6,051 nt of DNA from Candidatus Puniceispirillum sp. (GCA_016778825.1 JADHOU010000096.1:1-6051); one strand, 5' to 3'; shown: positions 1 to 6,051, counted from the first letter of the stretch. The notes: generated by a model from the letters alone, not told the origin. A program made the numbers and translations.

Positions 1-1678
1 TTGGGTCAGATTCGCATTCGGCCTGATCGGTGACTTCATAGGTCGAATACATATAAGCGGTATCAGATGCAAATTCGGCAGCGCAAGTATCGATCCGCTT
101 ATAGACAGGTTTGACCCCAGCGGTTACGCGCATCGCCCGAACGGTGGCATCATCAAGATTGGCAAGTTCGGCAAGGCGGCTATCGGCAAAGCCAAGCGAT
201 TTCAGATGGCGAAGCGATACCGCATCATCTGGCAAACCATTATCAATTACGGCGTTTTCAGCCTCAATGATGGCCGCAATCCGTTCCAAAAACCAGATAT
301 CCCAGCTTGTTGCGCTATGCACTTCGGCAATTGACATGCCGCTTCGCAATGCCATCGCAATGCGTAAAATCCGGTTTGGAACCAGCTCGTCAAGCCAGCC
401 GCGAAACGGGTCTTCGCCAAGCGCGCTATCAGGTGCAGGCATATCGACATTATTCAAACCTGTCAGGCCAATTTCCATCGAGCGAAGCGCCTTTTGAAGG
501 CTTTCTTCAAATGACCGGCCAACCGCCATGGCCTCGCCAACCGACTTCATCGAGGTCGAAAGATTTTGTTCGGCACCGGCAAATTTTTCAAAGGTAAAGC
601 GCGGGATTTTGGTCACAACATAATCAATGGCTGGCTCAAAACTGGCTGGGGTGACGCCGGTAATGTCATTGACCAGCTCGTCAAGCCGATATCCAACCGC
701 CAATTTGGCAGCGACTTTGGCAATCGGAAAACCGGTTGCCTTTGAAGCAAGCGCTGATGAGCGGCTGACGCGCGGGTTCATCTCGATCACAATGACACGG
801 CCGGTATTTGGACAAACGGCAAATTGAACATTTGAACCGCCAGTATCGACGCCAATTTCACGAAGCACCGCCAATGACGCATCACGAAGCACCTGATATT
901 CCTTGTCAGTCAGGGTCAGTGCCGGGGCAACTGTAACCGAGTCGCCTGTATGGACACCCATCGGATCAATATTTTCTATTGAACAGATGATGATGCAATT
1001 ATCGGTAGTGTCGCGCACAACCTCCATCTCAAATTCTTTCCAGCCAAGAAGCGACTCTTCGATTAGCACTTCTGACACTGGTGACAGGCGAAGACCATTG
1101 CCCACGATGGTTTCAAATTCGGCGCGGTTATAGGCAACGCCGCCACCTTCACCACCAAGGGTGAAAGACGGGCGAATAATTGCTGGCAAACCAACCTTGT
1201 CAAGGGCAGCAAGTGCATCGGCAAAATTATTGACGGTGCTGGCGCGGGCGCATTCAAGCCCAATCCGTTCCATCGCCAGACGGAATAATTCACGGTCTTC
1301 GGCCATTTTGATTGAGGCAGTTCGTGCGCCAATCATTTCGACACTGTATTTTTCCAAAGTGCCATCATTATAAAGCGAAAGCGCGGTATTCAGCGCGGTT
1401 TGGCCGCCCATGGTCGGCAATAATGCGTCGGGGCGCTCGGCTTCGATGATTTTAGCAACGGTGCCCGGGGTGATTGGCTCGATATAGGTGGCGTCGGCCA
1501 TGTCCGGATCAGTCATGATCGTTGCTGGGTTGGAATTTACCAGAATGATGCGATAGCCATCGGCCTTCAGTGCCTTACAGGCCTGTGCGCCAGAATAGTC
1601 GAATTCGCAGGCCTGCCCAATAATAATGGGGCCGGCGCCGATAATGAGAATAGATTTGATATCGTTGCGGCGCGGCAT
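1..1678 (-). CDS. carB: Carbamoyl-phosphate synthase large subunit, N-terminal 559 residues (runs off left edge)
   Basis: The product is the large synthetase subunit. With ammonia passed from CarA, it makes carbamoyl phosphate from bicarbonate and two ATP in the cytoplasm, for arginine and pyrimidine synthesis. I translated the frame by hand: it opens with [17 protein letters not shown] and stays open to the window edge. Family members are about 1,070-1,110 residues, so roughly half is here: the carboxyphosphate ATP-grasp domain (about 1-400), the more divergent oligomerisation domain (about 404-550), and the conserved [18 protein letters not shown] linker. Visible counterparts of E. coli active-site residues are R129, R169 (RPSFTLGG), E208, E215, H243, Q285, E299, N301 and R303, so this half looks functional. 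The ATG lies three bases after the carA stop. A GAGAG Shine-Dalgarno-like stretch inside the carA end (1687-1691) sits 8 bases upstream, which suggests translational coupling. The second ATP-grasp and the allosteric domain lie outside the window. Confidence 0.97.
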   Translation of the reverse strand, partial: MPRRNDIKSILIIGAGPIIIGQACEFDYSGAQACKALKADGYRIILVNSNPATIMTDPDMADATYIEPITPGTVAKIIEAERPDALLPTMGGQTALNTALSLYNDGTLEKYSVEMIGARTASIKMAEDRELFRLAMERIGLECARASTVNNFADALAALDKVGLPAIIRPSFTLGGEGGGVAYNRAEFETIVGNGLRLSPVSEVLIEESLLGWKEFEMEVVRDTTDNCIIICSIENIDPMGVHTGDSVTVAPALTLTDKEYQVLRDASLAVLREIGVDTGGSNVQFAVCPNTGRVIVIEMNPRVSRSSALASKATGFPIAKVAAKLAVGYRLDELVNDITGVTPASFEPAIDYVVTKIPRFTFEKFAGAEQNLSTSMKSVGEAMAVGRSFEESLQKALRSMEIGLTGLNNVDMPAPDSALGEDPFRGWLDELVPNRILRIAMALRSGMSIAEVHSATSWDIWFLERIAAIIEAENAVIDNGLPDDAVSLRHLKSLGFADSRLAELANLDDATVRAMRVTAGVKPVYKRIDTCAAEFASDTAYMYSTYEVTDQAECESDP

Positions 1679-1681
1679 ATC

Positions 1682-2875
1682 TCAAACTCTCGTTTTTTCC
1701 ATCAGGTCGGTAAATCGTTCAAACAGATACCGTGAATCATGTGGTCCGGGTGATGATTCGGGGTGATATTGAACACAAAAGGCAGGTTTGCTGGTATGGC
1801 GCAGCCCTTCGACCGATTGATCGAATAGCGAGATATGCGACACTTCCAGTTCGCCAGGCAGGCTGGCCGGATCGACCACAAATCCATGATTTTGGCTTGT
1901 GATCTCGATTTTGCCGGTGGCAAGGTCTTTGACTGGATGATTGGCGCCGCGATGGCCGCGGTCCATTTTGTGGGTTTTGGCACCAAGCGCCAAGGCCATA
2001 AGCTGATGACCAATGCAAATGCCAAAAACCGGCATATTATGATCAATCAGCCTAGCAATCTGCGGGCCAGCATAAGCGGCGGTTGCAGCCGGGTCACCAG
2101 GGCCATTCGATAAAAACACCCCGTCTGGCTGCAAAGCCATGATTTCGTCAGCTGTGGCGTTAGCAGGCACAACATGAACCGCACAGCCGGCGTCTTCAAG
2201 ACTGCGCAAAATATTGTGTTTGCAGCCAAAATCCATGGCCACAACTTTATATTTGGATGGCGTTTCGAGATGGGCTAATTTGTCCATCTGCCAGCTTCCC
2301 TGATGCCAATCGTGTGGATTGTCACAGGTAACATCAACCGCAAGATCCATATTTTTTAGACCAGGCCATGCGGCGGCCTGTGCCTCTAGCGCGTCAATAT
2401 CAATATTGCCATTAGGCGCACAACACAACGCGCCGCGTGGTGCGCCAAGATCGCGAATGCGGCGGGTCAGCGCGCGCGTGTCAATGCCGCTAATCCCAGG
2501 CAAATTATGCGTTTTCAGCCAGCTATCAAGATCGCTTGTCGCCCGCCAGCTTGCCGGATTGGTGACCGCTTGACGAACGACCAACCCCAAGGCGGCCGGT
2601 TTAATGGCCTCAAAATCCTGATCATTGGCGCCAACATTGCCAATATGCGGAAAGGTGAAGGTGATGATCTGTCCAGCATAGGAAGGATCGGTCAGAATTT
2701 CCTGATAGCCAGTCATCGATGTGTTGAAACATATTTCGCCAACATTGGTGGTGGTGGCACCGAACCCATAGCCGGTGAAGACAGATCCATCTTCAAGAAC
2801 GAGGGCTGCTGTGGGATTGTCCCGATTGGCGCGGAGCGCAGCAAAATACTGGCCAGACTTGATTTTCTGCCCCAT
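1682..2875 (-). CDS. carA: Carbamoyl-phosphate synthase small (glutaminase) subunit
   Basis: The product is the glutamine amidotransferase subunit that hydrolyses glutamine and channels ammonia to CarB. It has 397 residues; E. coli CarA has about 382. The difference is mostly a lead of about 20 residues before the conserved TAALVLEDGSVFTGYGFGA, as is common in alphaproteobacterial CarA. The N-terminal small-subunit domain spans about 22-200, with NTSMTGYQEILTDPSY and FPHIGNVGAND. The class I glutamine amidotransferase domain spans about 208-395, with SNGPGDP at 256-262, nucleophile C287 in GICIGHQ, and H371 and E373 in QYHPESSPGPHD completing the triad. The start is well fixed: in-frame upstream codons hold no usable start before a TAG about 30 bases upstream, and no other Met occurs before residue 54. 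AGGA lies about 12 bases upstream of the ATG. It is cotranscribed with carB and divergent from yqeY. No attenuator or leader peptide is evident. Confidence 0.98.
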   Translation of the reverse strand: MGQKIKSGQYFAALRANRDNPTAALVLEDGSVFTGYGFGATTTNVGEICFNTSMTGYQEILTDPSYAGQIITFTFPHIGNVGANDQDFEAIKPAALGLVVRQAVTNPASWRATSDLDSWLKTHNLPGISGIDTRALTRRIRDLGAPRGALCCAPNGNIDIDALEAQAAAWPGLKNMDLAVDVTCDNPHDWHQGSWQMDKLAHLETPSKYKVVAMDFGCKHNILRSLEDAGCAVHVVPANATADEIMALQPDGVFLSNGPGDPAATAAYAGPQIARLIDHNMPVFGICIGHQLMALALGAKTHKMDRGHRGANHPVKDLATGKIEITSQNHGFVVDPASLPGELEVSHISLFDQSVEGLRHTSKPAFCVQYHPESSPGPHDSRYLFERFTDLMEKTRV

Positions 2876-2936
2876 TTGATCCCATATCCTGTTATAAGAA
2901 ACCCGCTAGCAAACCGACGTTTACCAAGCGGCTGTT

Positions 2937-2965
2937 GTCTTACCCGAGCAGACGCCATTGGTCAA
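2937..2965 (-). promoter_or_regulatory. Candidate sigma-70-type promoter for carAB
   Basis: Read on the minus strand, TTGACC (2960-2965) matches the -35 consensus at five of six positions. It is followed after a 17-base spacer by TAAGAC (2937-2942), a weak -10 with three matches. Transcription would start near 2930 and give a leader of about 55 bases before the carA ATG. A second -10-like string, TATAAC (2891-2896), lies nearer the gene but has no fitting -35 and would leave almost no leader. Inferred from consensus only. Confidence 0.35.
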
Positions 2966-2991
2966 GCCAAAGCAGGAGGGCTTGCGGCATT

Positions 2992-3000
2992 TGCTATAGT
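2992..3000 (+). promoter_or_regulatory. Candidate extended -10 promoter element for yqeY-dnaG-rpoD
   Basis: TGCTATAGT is an extended -10 element: a TGN motif followed by TATAGT, matching TATAAT at five of six positions. No convincing -35 lies 16-18 bases upstream, which is tolerated for extended -10 promoters. Transcription would begin near 3007 and place the inverted repeat at 3025-3037 in the 5' leader, about 60 bases before the yqeY start. It lies back to back with the candidate carA promoter. Confidence 0.35.
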
Positions 3001-3024
3001 CGCGTAAAAGCGCGTCGTTTGGTT

Positions 3025-3037
3025 GGGGTGACACCCC
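3025..3037. repeat. Perfect inverted repeat GGGGTG-A-CACCCC in the yqeY leader
   Basis: The two six-base arms are exact inverted copies around a single A. As DNA this could be a compact protein-binding site just downstream of the candidate start site. As RNA it would fold as a four-base G-C stem with a TGACA loop. No U-tract follows, so it is not an intrinsic terminator. It ends 13 bases before the AAGGA ribosome binding site (3051-3055) of yqeY. The repeat is seen directly; any function is inference. Confidence 0.5.
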
Positions 3038-3065
3038 GATTGGTTTCATAAAGGATTACATACTC

Positions 3066-3527
3066 ATGCGCGAAAATATTGCAGCAGCAATGAAGCAGGC
3101 ATTAAAGGATAAGGATCAGGCAGCCCTTGGCACGATGCGGCTTATTATGGCCGCGCTGAAAGATCGTGACATCGCTGCAAGAGGTAATGGCAATCCTGAT
3201 GGCATCAGCGATGATGATATCCTTGGCCTGTTGCAGACAATGATCAAGCAACGCACCGAATCAGCAAAAATATATAATGATGGTGGGCGTCCCGAACTAG
3301 CCGCCGCTGAAGAAGCCGAAATTGCCATCATCAAAGAATTTTTGCCAGCTCAGCTAAGTGATGACGAAATGAAAGAAGCAATTGCCGCTGCCATCGAACA
3401 GACAAGCGCAGCATCGGTCAAGGATATGGGGCAGGTCATGGGCTTTTTGAAAAGCAATTACGCTGGCCAGATGGATTTTTCGGCTGCCAGTCAGGCGGTC
3501 AAGACAGCCCTGATGGGAAAAGGCTGA
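3066..3527 (+). CDS. yqeY: GatB/YqeY domain protein
   Basis: This is a 153-residue cytoplasmic protein of the GatB/YqeY family, related to the C-terminal tail domain of the GatB subunit of Glu-tRNA(Gln) amidotransferase. That relation suggests tRNA or RNA binding, but the role of the stand-alone protein is not established. Family landmarks in order are TMRLIMAALKDRDIAAR (23-39), MIKQRTESAKIYNDGGRPEL (59-78), an acidic EEAEIAIIKEFLPAQLSDDE segment (82-101), and the C-terminal DMGQVMGFLKSNYAGQMDF (120-138). Length is typical. The ATG is supported by AAGGA at 3051-3055, ten bases upstream, and by conservation right from the N-terminus. It heads a plus-strand cluster with dnaG and rpoD, the slot occupied by rpsU in enterobacteria. 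Family assignment is firm; molecular function is not. Confidence 0.95.
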   Translation: MRENIAAAMKQALKDKDQAALGTMRLIMAALKDRDIAARGNGNPDGISDDDILGLLQTMIKQRTESAKIYNDGGRPELAAAEEAEIAIIKEFLPAQLSDDEMKEAIAAAIEQTSAASVKDMGQVMGFLKSNYAGQMDFSAASQAVKTALMGKG

Positions 3528-3538
3528 TCGGTCTTTTC
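3517..3538 (+). other. Possible stem-loop overlapping the yqeY stop codon
   Basis: GAAAAG (3517-3522) and CTTTTC (3533-3538) are exact inverted arms. Adding a G-U and a C-G pair inside gives an eight-pair stem with a six-base loop. The yqeY TGA (3525-3527) lies in the loop. The stem is A-T rich, and the next T-rich run (3552-3559) is 13 bases away, so a strong intrinsic terminator is unlikely. It may weakly attenuate or mark a transcript end between yqeY and dnaG. Confidence 0.3.
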
Positions 3539-3627
3539 ACTATGCCGAACATTCTTTTTATTCATTGCGGGTTTGCGGCACTCTTATCATGCTTGCCTGA
3601 TGCCATATTGATCTTCCTTGCCCAATT

Positions 3628-3656
3628 TTGGTGGTTTGGACGCCTCGGTTTATGTT
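3628..3656 (+). promoter_or_regulatory. Weak candidate promoter in the yqeY-dnaG gap
   Basis: TTGGTG (3628-3633), a 17-base spacer and TATGTT (3651-3656) make a partial sigma-70-type match: three of six at -35 and four of six at -10. The start would fall near 3663, beside the palindrome AACCATGGTT (3663-3672). The 210-base gap (3528-3737) is long for an operon, which makes an internal dnaG promoter plausible, but this match is weak. The rest of the gap holds only a 40-codon hydrophobic open frame (3542-3664) that I cannot support as a gene. Confidence 0.22.
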
Positions 3657-3724
3657 ATCGGTAACCATGGTTGCTGGCAAACAGTGACCTCATTACTGAA
3701 ACCCTTTTCGCTGACCAGCCAAGC

Positions 3725-3728
3725 GGAG
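3725..3728 (+). promoter_or_regulatory. Ribosome binding site that decides the dnaG start
   Basis: GGAG lies nine bases before the ATG at 3738. It supports that start over a TTG at 3618, which would open the same frame 40 codons earlier but has no clear Shine-Dalgarno sequence. Homology to DnaG begins at the 3738 Met. Confidence 0.65.
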
Positions 3729-3737
3729 CTTTCAATT

Positions 3738-5420
3738 ATGGCGGTGCCGCCCGAATTTATCGAAGATCTTCGCCAACGCGTTCCGCTGTCTGAAGTTATC
3801 GGGCGGCGCGTGAAATTGATCCGCAAAGGTCGCCGTCATAGCGGTCTATGCCCGTTCCATGCCGAAAAAACCCCGTCTTTTTCCGTTGTTGATGATGATG
3901 GATTCTATCATTGTTTTGGATGTGGTGTTCATGGCGACGCGATTTCGTTTCTTCGTGAAATGGACGGTTTGGAATTCATGGAAGCGATTGAACGTCTTGC
4001 CGAAATGGCCGGATTGGCCGTGCCGCGCACAGTACCACAAGACCCGGCCGCATCACGTCAGCGCAAGGCCGCGCTTGATATTCTGGAAGAAACAACCTTG
4101 TTTTTCGAAGCCGCATTGCGGCGCGATGATGGCCGCGATGCAACCCGCTATTTAAAGCAGCGCGGGCTTGATTCGGTGATCGTGAAAACCTATCGGATTG
4201 GCTATTCGCCGCGGATGGGGCTGCGTGCCGCGTTAAAGGATAAGGGTTTTTCCGATGAGGATATGCTTGTCGCCGGTGTCATCCGCAAATCGGATCGTGA
4301 TGGCAGTCTTTATGATTATTTTCGTGATCGCGTCATGTTTCCCATCGAAAACAGACAAGGCAAGGTGATTGCTTTTGGCGCACGGGCGCTTGGTGATGCC
4401 CAGCCAAAATATCTGAATTCGGGCGAGGGAACGACCTTTTCAAAAAAAGCCGTTCTTTATGGCTGGGTTCAGGCGCGTGAGGGGGTTCGCCGGAATCTGC
4501 CGCTTGTCGTTGCTGAAGGCTATATGGATGTGATTGCCATTCATCGCAGCGGCGCTGCCGCGGCAGTGGCGCCGCTTGGCACCGCCTTAACGCCCGAACA
4601 GATTGCGCTGTTGTGGAAATTGCATGATGAACCGGTTTTGTGTTTTGACGGTGATTCTGCCGGACAGCGGGCGCAAACGCGCGCGCTTGAACGGATTTTA
4701 CCGCTTCTCGAGCCTGGACGATCGGCGCGGTTGGCGGTGCTTCCCGAAGGCAAGGATCCTGACGACCTGATTGCGGCAAGCGGGCCTGAGGGGTTTCGCA
4801 AAGTGATTGGCACGGCGCGGTCACTTGTTGATAGCCTGTGGGAACAGATTCAGGCCGAATTTGACATTCGCCAGCCCGAGGCGCGGGCGCAATTCTGGCA
4901 GGCTGTTCGCGGTCATGTTCGCAGCATTGGCAATAATCAGGTGCGACGCGCCTATGGTGATGAAATCGAAAGCCGAATCGCCGCAATGCGTAATCAAATT
5001 CGCGGCATATCGTCAATGGTGGCACCGCGGCACGCGTCTCGGCCGCAAACAGGGCTGATTAATCGGCATCGTGCGGTTGTGGCGCTGTTATTGGCGCATC
5101 CATCCTTGGTTTCTGCCAATTTTGAGGCCTTGTCGATGCTCGATTCGGGGGATCAATCACTCGAAAGCCTGAAAAAAGCAATTATTGACGCGGTAATCCG
5201 CGATCCAGACCTTGACGCAGCAGCGATAACCTATCATCTACAAGGTTCGAGTTTAGGTGATGCATTGGCGTCAGTGATGGGGAATGATATGAAAGCTAGA
5301 CTGCCATTTGACCCGCGCCAATTGTCAAATGACAAAGCCTCAATACATCTAGATGAATTACTTCAACTTGTCGGCGGTAAGTCCGGATTGTTTTCGCAGG
5401 CCGGCACCCCAAAAAAATAG
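3738..5420 (+). CDS. dnaG: DNA primase DnaG
   Basis: This primase makes the RNA primers for chromosome replication and is recruited to the fork by the DnaB helicase. It has 560 residues from the chosen ATG, slightly shorter than E. coli DnaG (581). The N-terminal CHC2 zinc ribbon has all four ligands: C38, H41, C59 and C62 (CPFHAEKTPSF, YHCFGCGVHG). The catalytic core follows, with YDYFRDRVMFPI (192-203), GARALGD and PKYLNS (about 214-228). The Toprim metal-binding residues are E260 in EGYMD (260-264) and D304/D306 in FDGDSAG (303-309). The region after about 440 is a divergent, compact C-terminal helicase-interaction domain. The frame could be opened from TTG 3618, but those 40 residues match nothing I know in DnaG. 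The gene ends in CCA AAA AAA TAG, an in-phase A7 run discussed in the findings. rpoD follows after 110 bases. Confidence 0.97.
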   Translation: MAVPPEFIEDLRQRVPLSEVIGRRVKLIRKGRRHSGLCPFHAEKTPSFSVVDDDGFYHCFGCGVHGDAISFLREMDGLEFMEAIERLAEMAGLAVPRTVPQDPAASRQRKAALDILEETTLFFEAALRRDDGRDATRYLKQRGLDSVIVKTYRIGYSPRMGLRAALKDKGFSDEDMLVAGVIRKSDRDGSLYDYFRDRVMFPIENRQGKVIAFGARALGDAQPKYLNSGEGTTFSKKAVLYGWVQAREGVRRNLPLVVAEGYMDVIAIHRSGAAAAVAPLGTALTPEQIALLWKLHDEPVLCFDGDSAGQRAQTRALERILPLLEPGRSARLAVLPEGKDPDDLIAASGPEGFRKVIGTARSLVDSLWEQIQAEFDIRQPEARAQFWQAVRGHVRSIGNNQVRRAYGDEIESRIAAMRNQIRGISSMVAPRHASRPQTGLINRHRAVVALLLAHPSLVSANFEALSMLDSGDQSLESLKKAIIDAVIRDPDLDAAAITYHLQGSSLGDALASVMGNDMKARLPFDPRQLSNDKASIHLDELLQLVGGKSGLFSQAGTPKK

Positions 5421-5428
5421 ATATTACC

Positions 5429-5467
5429 GGGCCTTTGCCCATAGGCTCTGCCGAAATGGCGGGCAAA
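5429..5467 (+). other. Competing stem-loops between dnaG and rpoD
   Basis: GGGC-CTTT-GCCC (5429-5440) can form a four-pair hairpin. Its right arm is also part of TTTGCCC (5434-5440), which pairs perfectly over seven bases with GGGCAAA (5461-5467) across a 20-base interval. The two folds exclude each other. Neither is followed by a U-tract, so neither looks like an intrinsic terminator. The remainder of the 110-base gap shows no clear promoter. Pairing is read directly; a role as processing site or attenuator is speculative. Confidence 0.3.
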
Positions 5468-5530
5468 TGACATTTGATGCTACAACACCGGATCAAGCGC
5501 ATCTGGTTGCGTGCACAGCCGGACAGGAAC

Positions 5531-6051
5531 ATGAGCAACAAAATGGCCAGTAAAGCAAAAAAACAAGCCGAACCTGATCAGAACACGCCAGAAGCAGCCG
5601 AAGCGGCCAGCCTCGACGCAGCCCAGCAAACCATCAAAACCTTGATGAAACTTGGCAAGGAACGCGGGTTTGTTACGCATGACGAGCTGAACGCGGCGCT
5701 TCCCGCCGAAGATTATACATCCGAACAGATTGATGATGTGATGTCATCTTTAAGTGAGATGGGCGTATCCGTTGTTGATAGCGCCGAAAGCTATGGTGAT
5801 GACGACGCTGCCGAAGAAGGCCGCGTCGCAGGCAACCTGTCCGATAGCGATGTTTCGGGTACCGATGATCCGGTGCGGATGTACCTTCGCGAAATGGGTA
5901 GTGTCGAGCTGTTGTCGCGCGAGGGCGAAATTGCCATTGCCAAACGGATTGAAGCTGGCCGCGAAATGATGATTGGTGGCATTTGTGAATCGCCATTGAC
6001 CATTCGCGCCTTAATGCATTGGCGTGATCAGATTGCCGATGGTGTTGTTCC
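5531..6051 (+). CDS. rpoD: Primary sigma factor RpoD (sigma-70), N-terminal 173 residues (runs off right edge)
   Basis: This is the housekeeping sigma subunit that directs RNA polymerase to -35/-10 promoters. I translated the frame by hand; it stays open to the edge. Family members are over 600 residues, so about a quarter is present. After a hydrophilic, low-complexity lead (1-30), region 1.1 is recognisable at about 33-85 (KERGFVTHDELNAALP, SSLSEMGVSVVDS). An acidic linker follows (about 86-112). Region 1.2 lies at about 112-144 (DDPVRMYLREMGSVELLSRE), then the start of the non-conserved region with MMIGGICESPLTIRAL. The start is uncertain: AGGA at 5525-5528 is only two bases from ATG 5531, and an in-frame ATG at 5543 has 14 bases of spacing. 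A further in-frame ATG at 5477 would add 18 basic residues unlike the usual RpoD start. I prefer 5531. DNA-binding regions 2-4 are outside the window. Confidence 0.95.
   Translation, partial: MSNKMASKAKKQAEPDQNTPEAAEAASLDAAQQTIKTLMKLGKERGFVTHDELNAALPAEDYTSEQIDDVMSSLSEMGVSVVDSAESYGDDDAAEEGRVAGNLSDSDVSGTDDPVRMYLREMGSVELLSREGEIAIAKRIEAGREMMIGGICESPLTIRALMHWRDQIADGVV

Noticed and set aside
111..1373. Several plus-strand open frames of 66-128 codons in the first 1.4 kb
   Set aside because: All are opposite the uninterrupted carB reading frame, which shows clear conserved active-site residues throughout.
2713..2958. 81-codon minus-strand frame that starts upstream of carA and overlaps it out of frame
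   Set aside because: It is a possible leader peptide by position, but it runs far into carA in another frame, has no visible ribosome binding site and lacks runs of arginine or pyrimidine-linked codons that would suggest attenuation.
2507..3007. 166-codon plus-strand open frame opposite the 5' part of carA
   Set aside because: It is antisense to well-conserved carA codons and matches no domain I know. It runs out into the intergenic region only by lack of a stop.
4333..5025. 230-codon open frame on the minus strand, opposite dnaG
   Set aside because: It lies wholly antisense to the conserved catalytic core of dnaG. Its translation is rich in Arg, Pro, Gln and His with no family resemblance, as expected for a shadow of a codon-biased gene.
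5429..5440. Intrinsic terminator after dnaG (GGGC-CTTT-GCCC)
   Set aside because: The stem is only four pairs and is followed by ATAGGC and not a U-tract. dnaG and rpoD are normally cotranscribed.
5353..5553. 66-codon plus-strand frame bridging the end of dnaG and the start of rpoD
   Set aside because: It starts inside dnaG, overlaps the rpoD start out of frame, and its translation resembles no known protein. It matters only as the possible read-through frame after a +1 shift at the A7 run.
1..6051. Mobile elements, CRISPR repeats, tRNA or rRNA genes, replication origin boxes
   Set aside because: No regularly spaced direct repeats, terminal inverted repeats, transposase motifs, cloverleaf-like segments or TTATNCACA boxes were seen on reading through the window. 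The genes are all core housekeeping genes.

Overview
The window looks like ordinary core chromosome of an alphaproteobacterium of moderate GC content. All five genes are recognisable housekeeping genes. The gene order, and the wording of CarA, CarB, DnaG and RpoD, resemble alphaproteobacteria more than gammaproteobacteria. A Rhodospirillales-like or SAR116-like marine lineage would fit, but that placement is an impression from protein wording and was not computed. There is no phage, transposon, CRISPR, toxin-antitoxin or other accessory signature.

Layout: positions 1-2875 on the minus strand carry carA and then carB, which runs off the left edge. They encode the two subunits of carbamoyl-phosphate synthetase, which feeds arginine and pyrimidine synthesis. 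Positions 2876-3065 are a divergent intergenic region with a candidate promoter for each side and a perfect GGGGTG-A-CACCCC inverted repeat in the plus-strand leader. Positions 3066-3527 encode a GatB/YqeY-type protein. Positions 3528-3737 are a 210-base gap with a candidate promoter, a short palindrome and a 40-codon hydrophobic open frame of doubtful status. Positions 3738-5420 encode DnaG primase. Positions 5421-5530 are a short gap with small competing stem-loops. From 5531 to the right edge lies the start of rpoD, the primary sigma factor.

The plus-strand cluster yqeY-dnaG-rpoD is the alphaproteobacterial counterpart of the enterobacterial rpsU-dnaG-rpoD macromolecular synthesis operon, with yqeY in the place of rpsU. 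It links replication priming and transcription initiation. The divergent carAB pair supplies nucleotide and arginine precursors.

I did not find a new biological system. The observations worth a second look are small: the leader palindrome upstream of yqeY, the in-phase A7 heptamer at the dnaG stop codon followed by stem-loops, the alternative hairpins between dnaG and rpoD, the hydrophobic mini-ORF before dnaG, and two start-codon questions (dnaG and rpoD).
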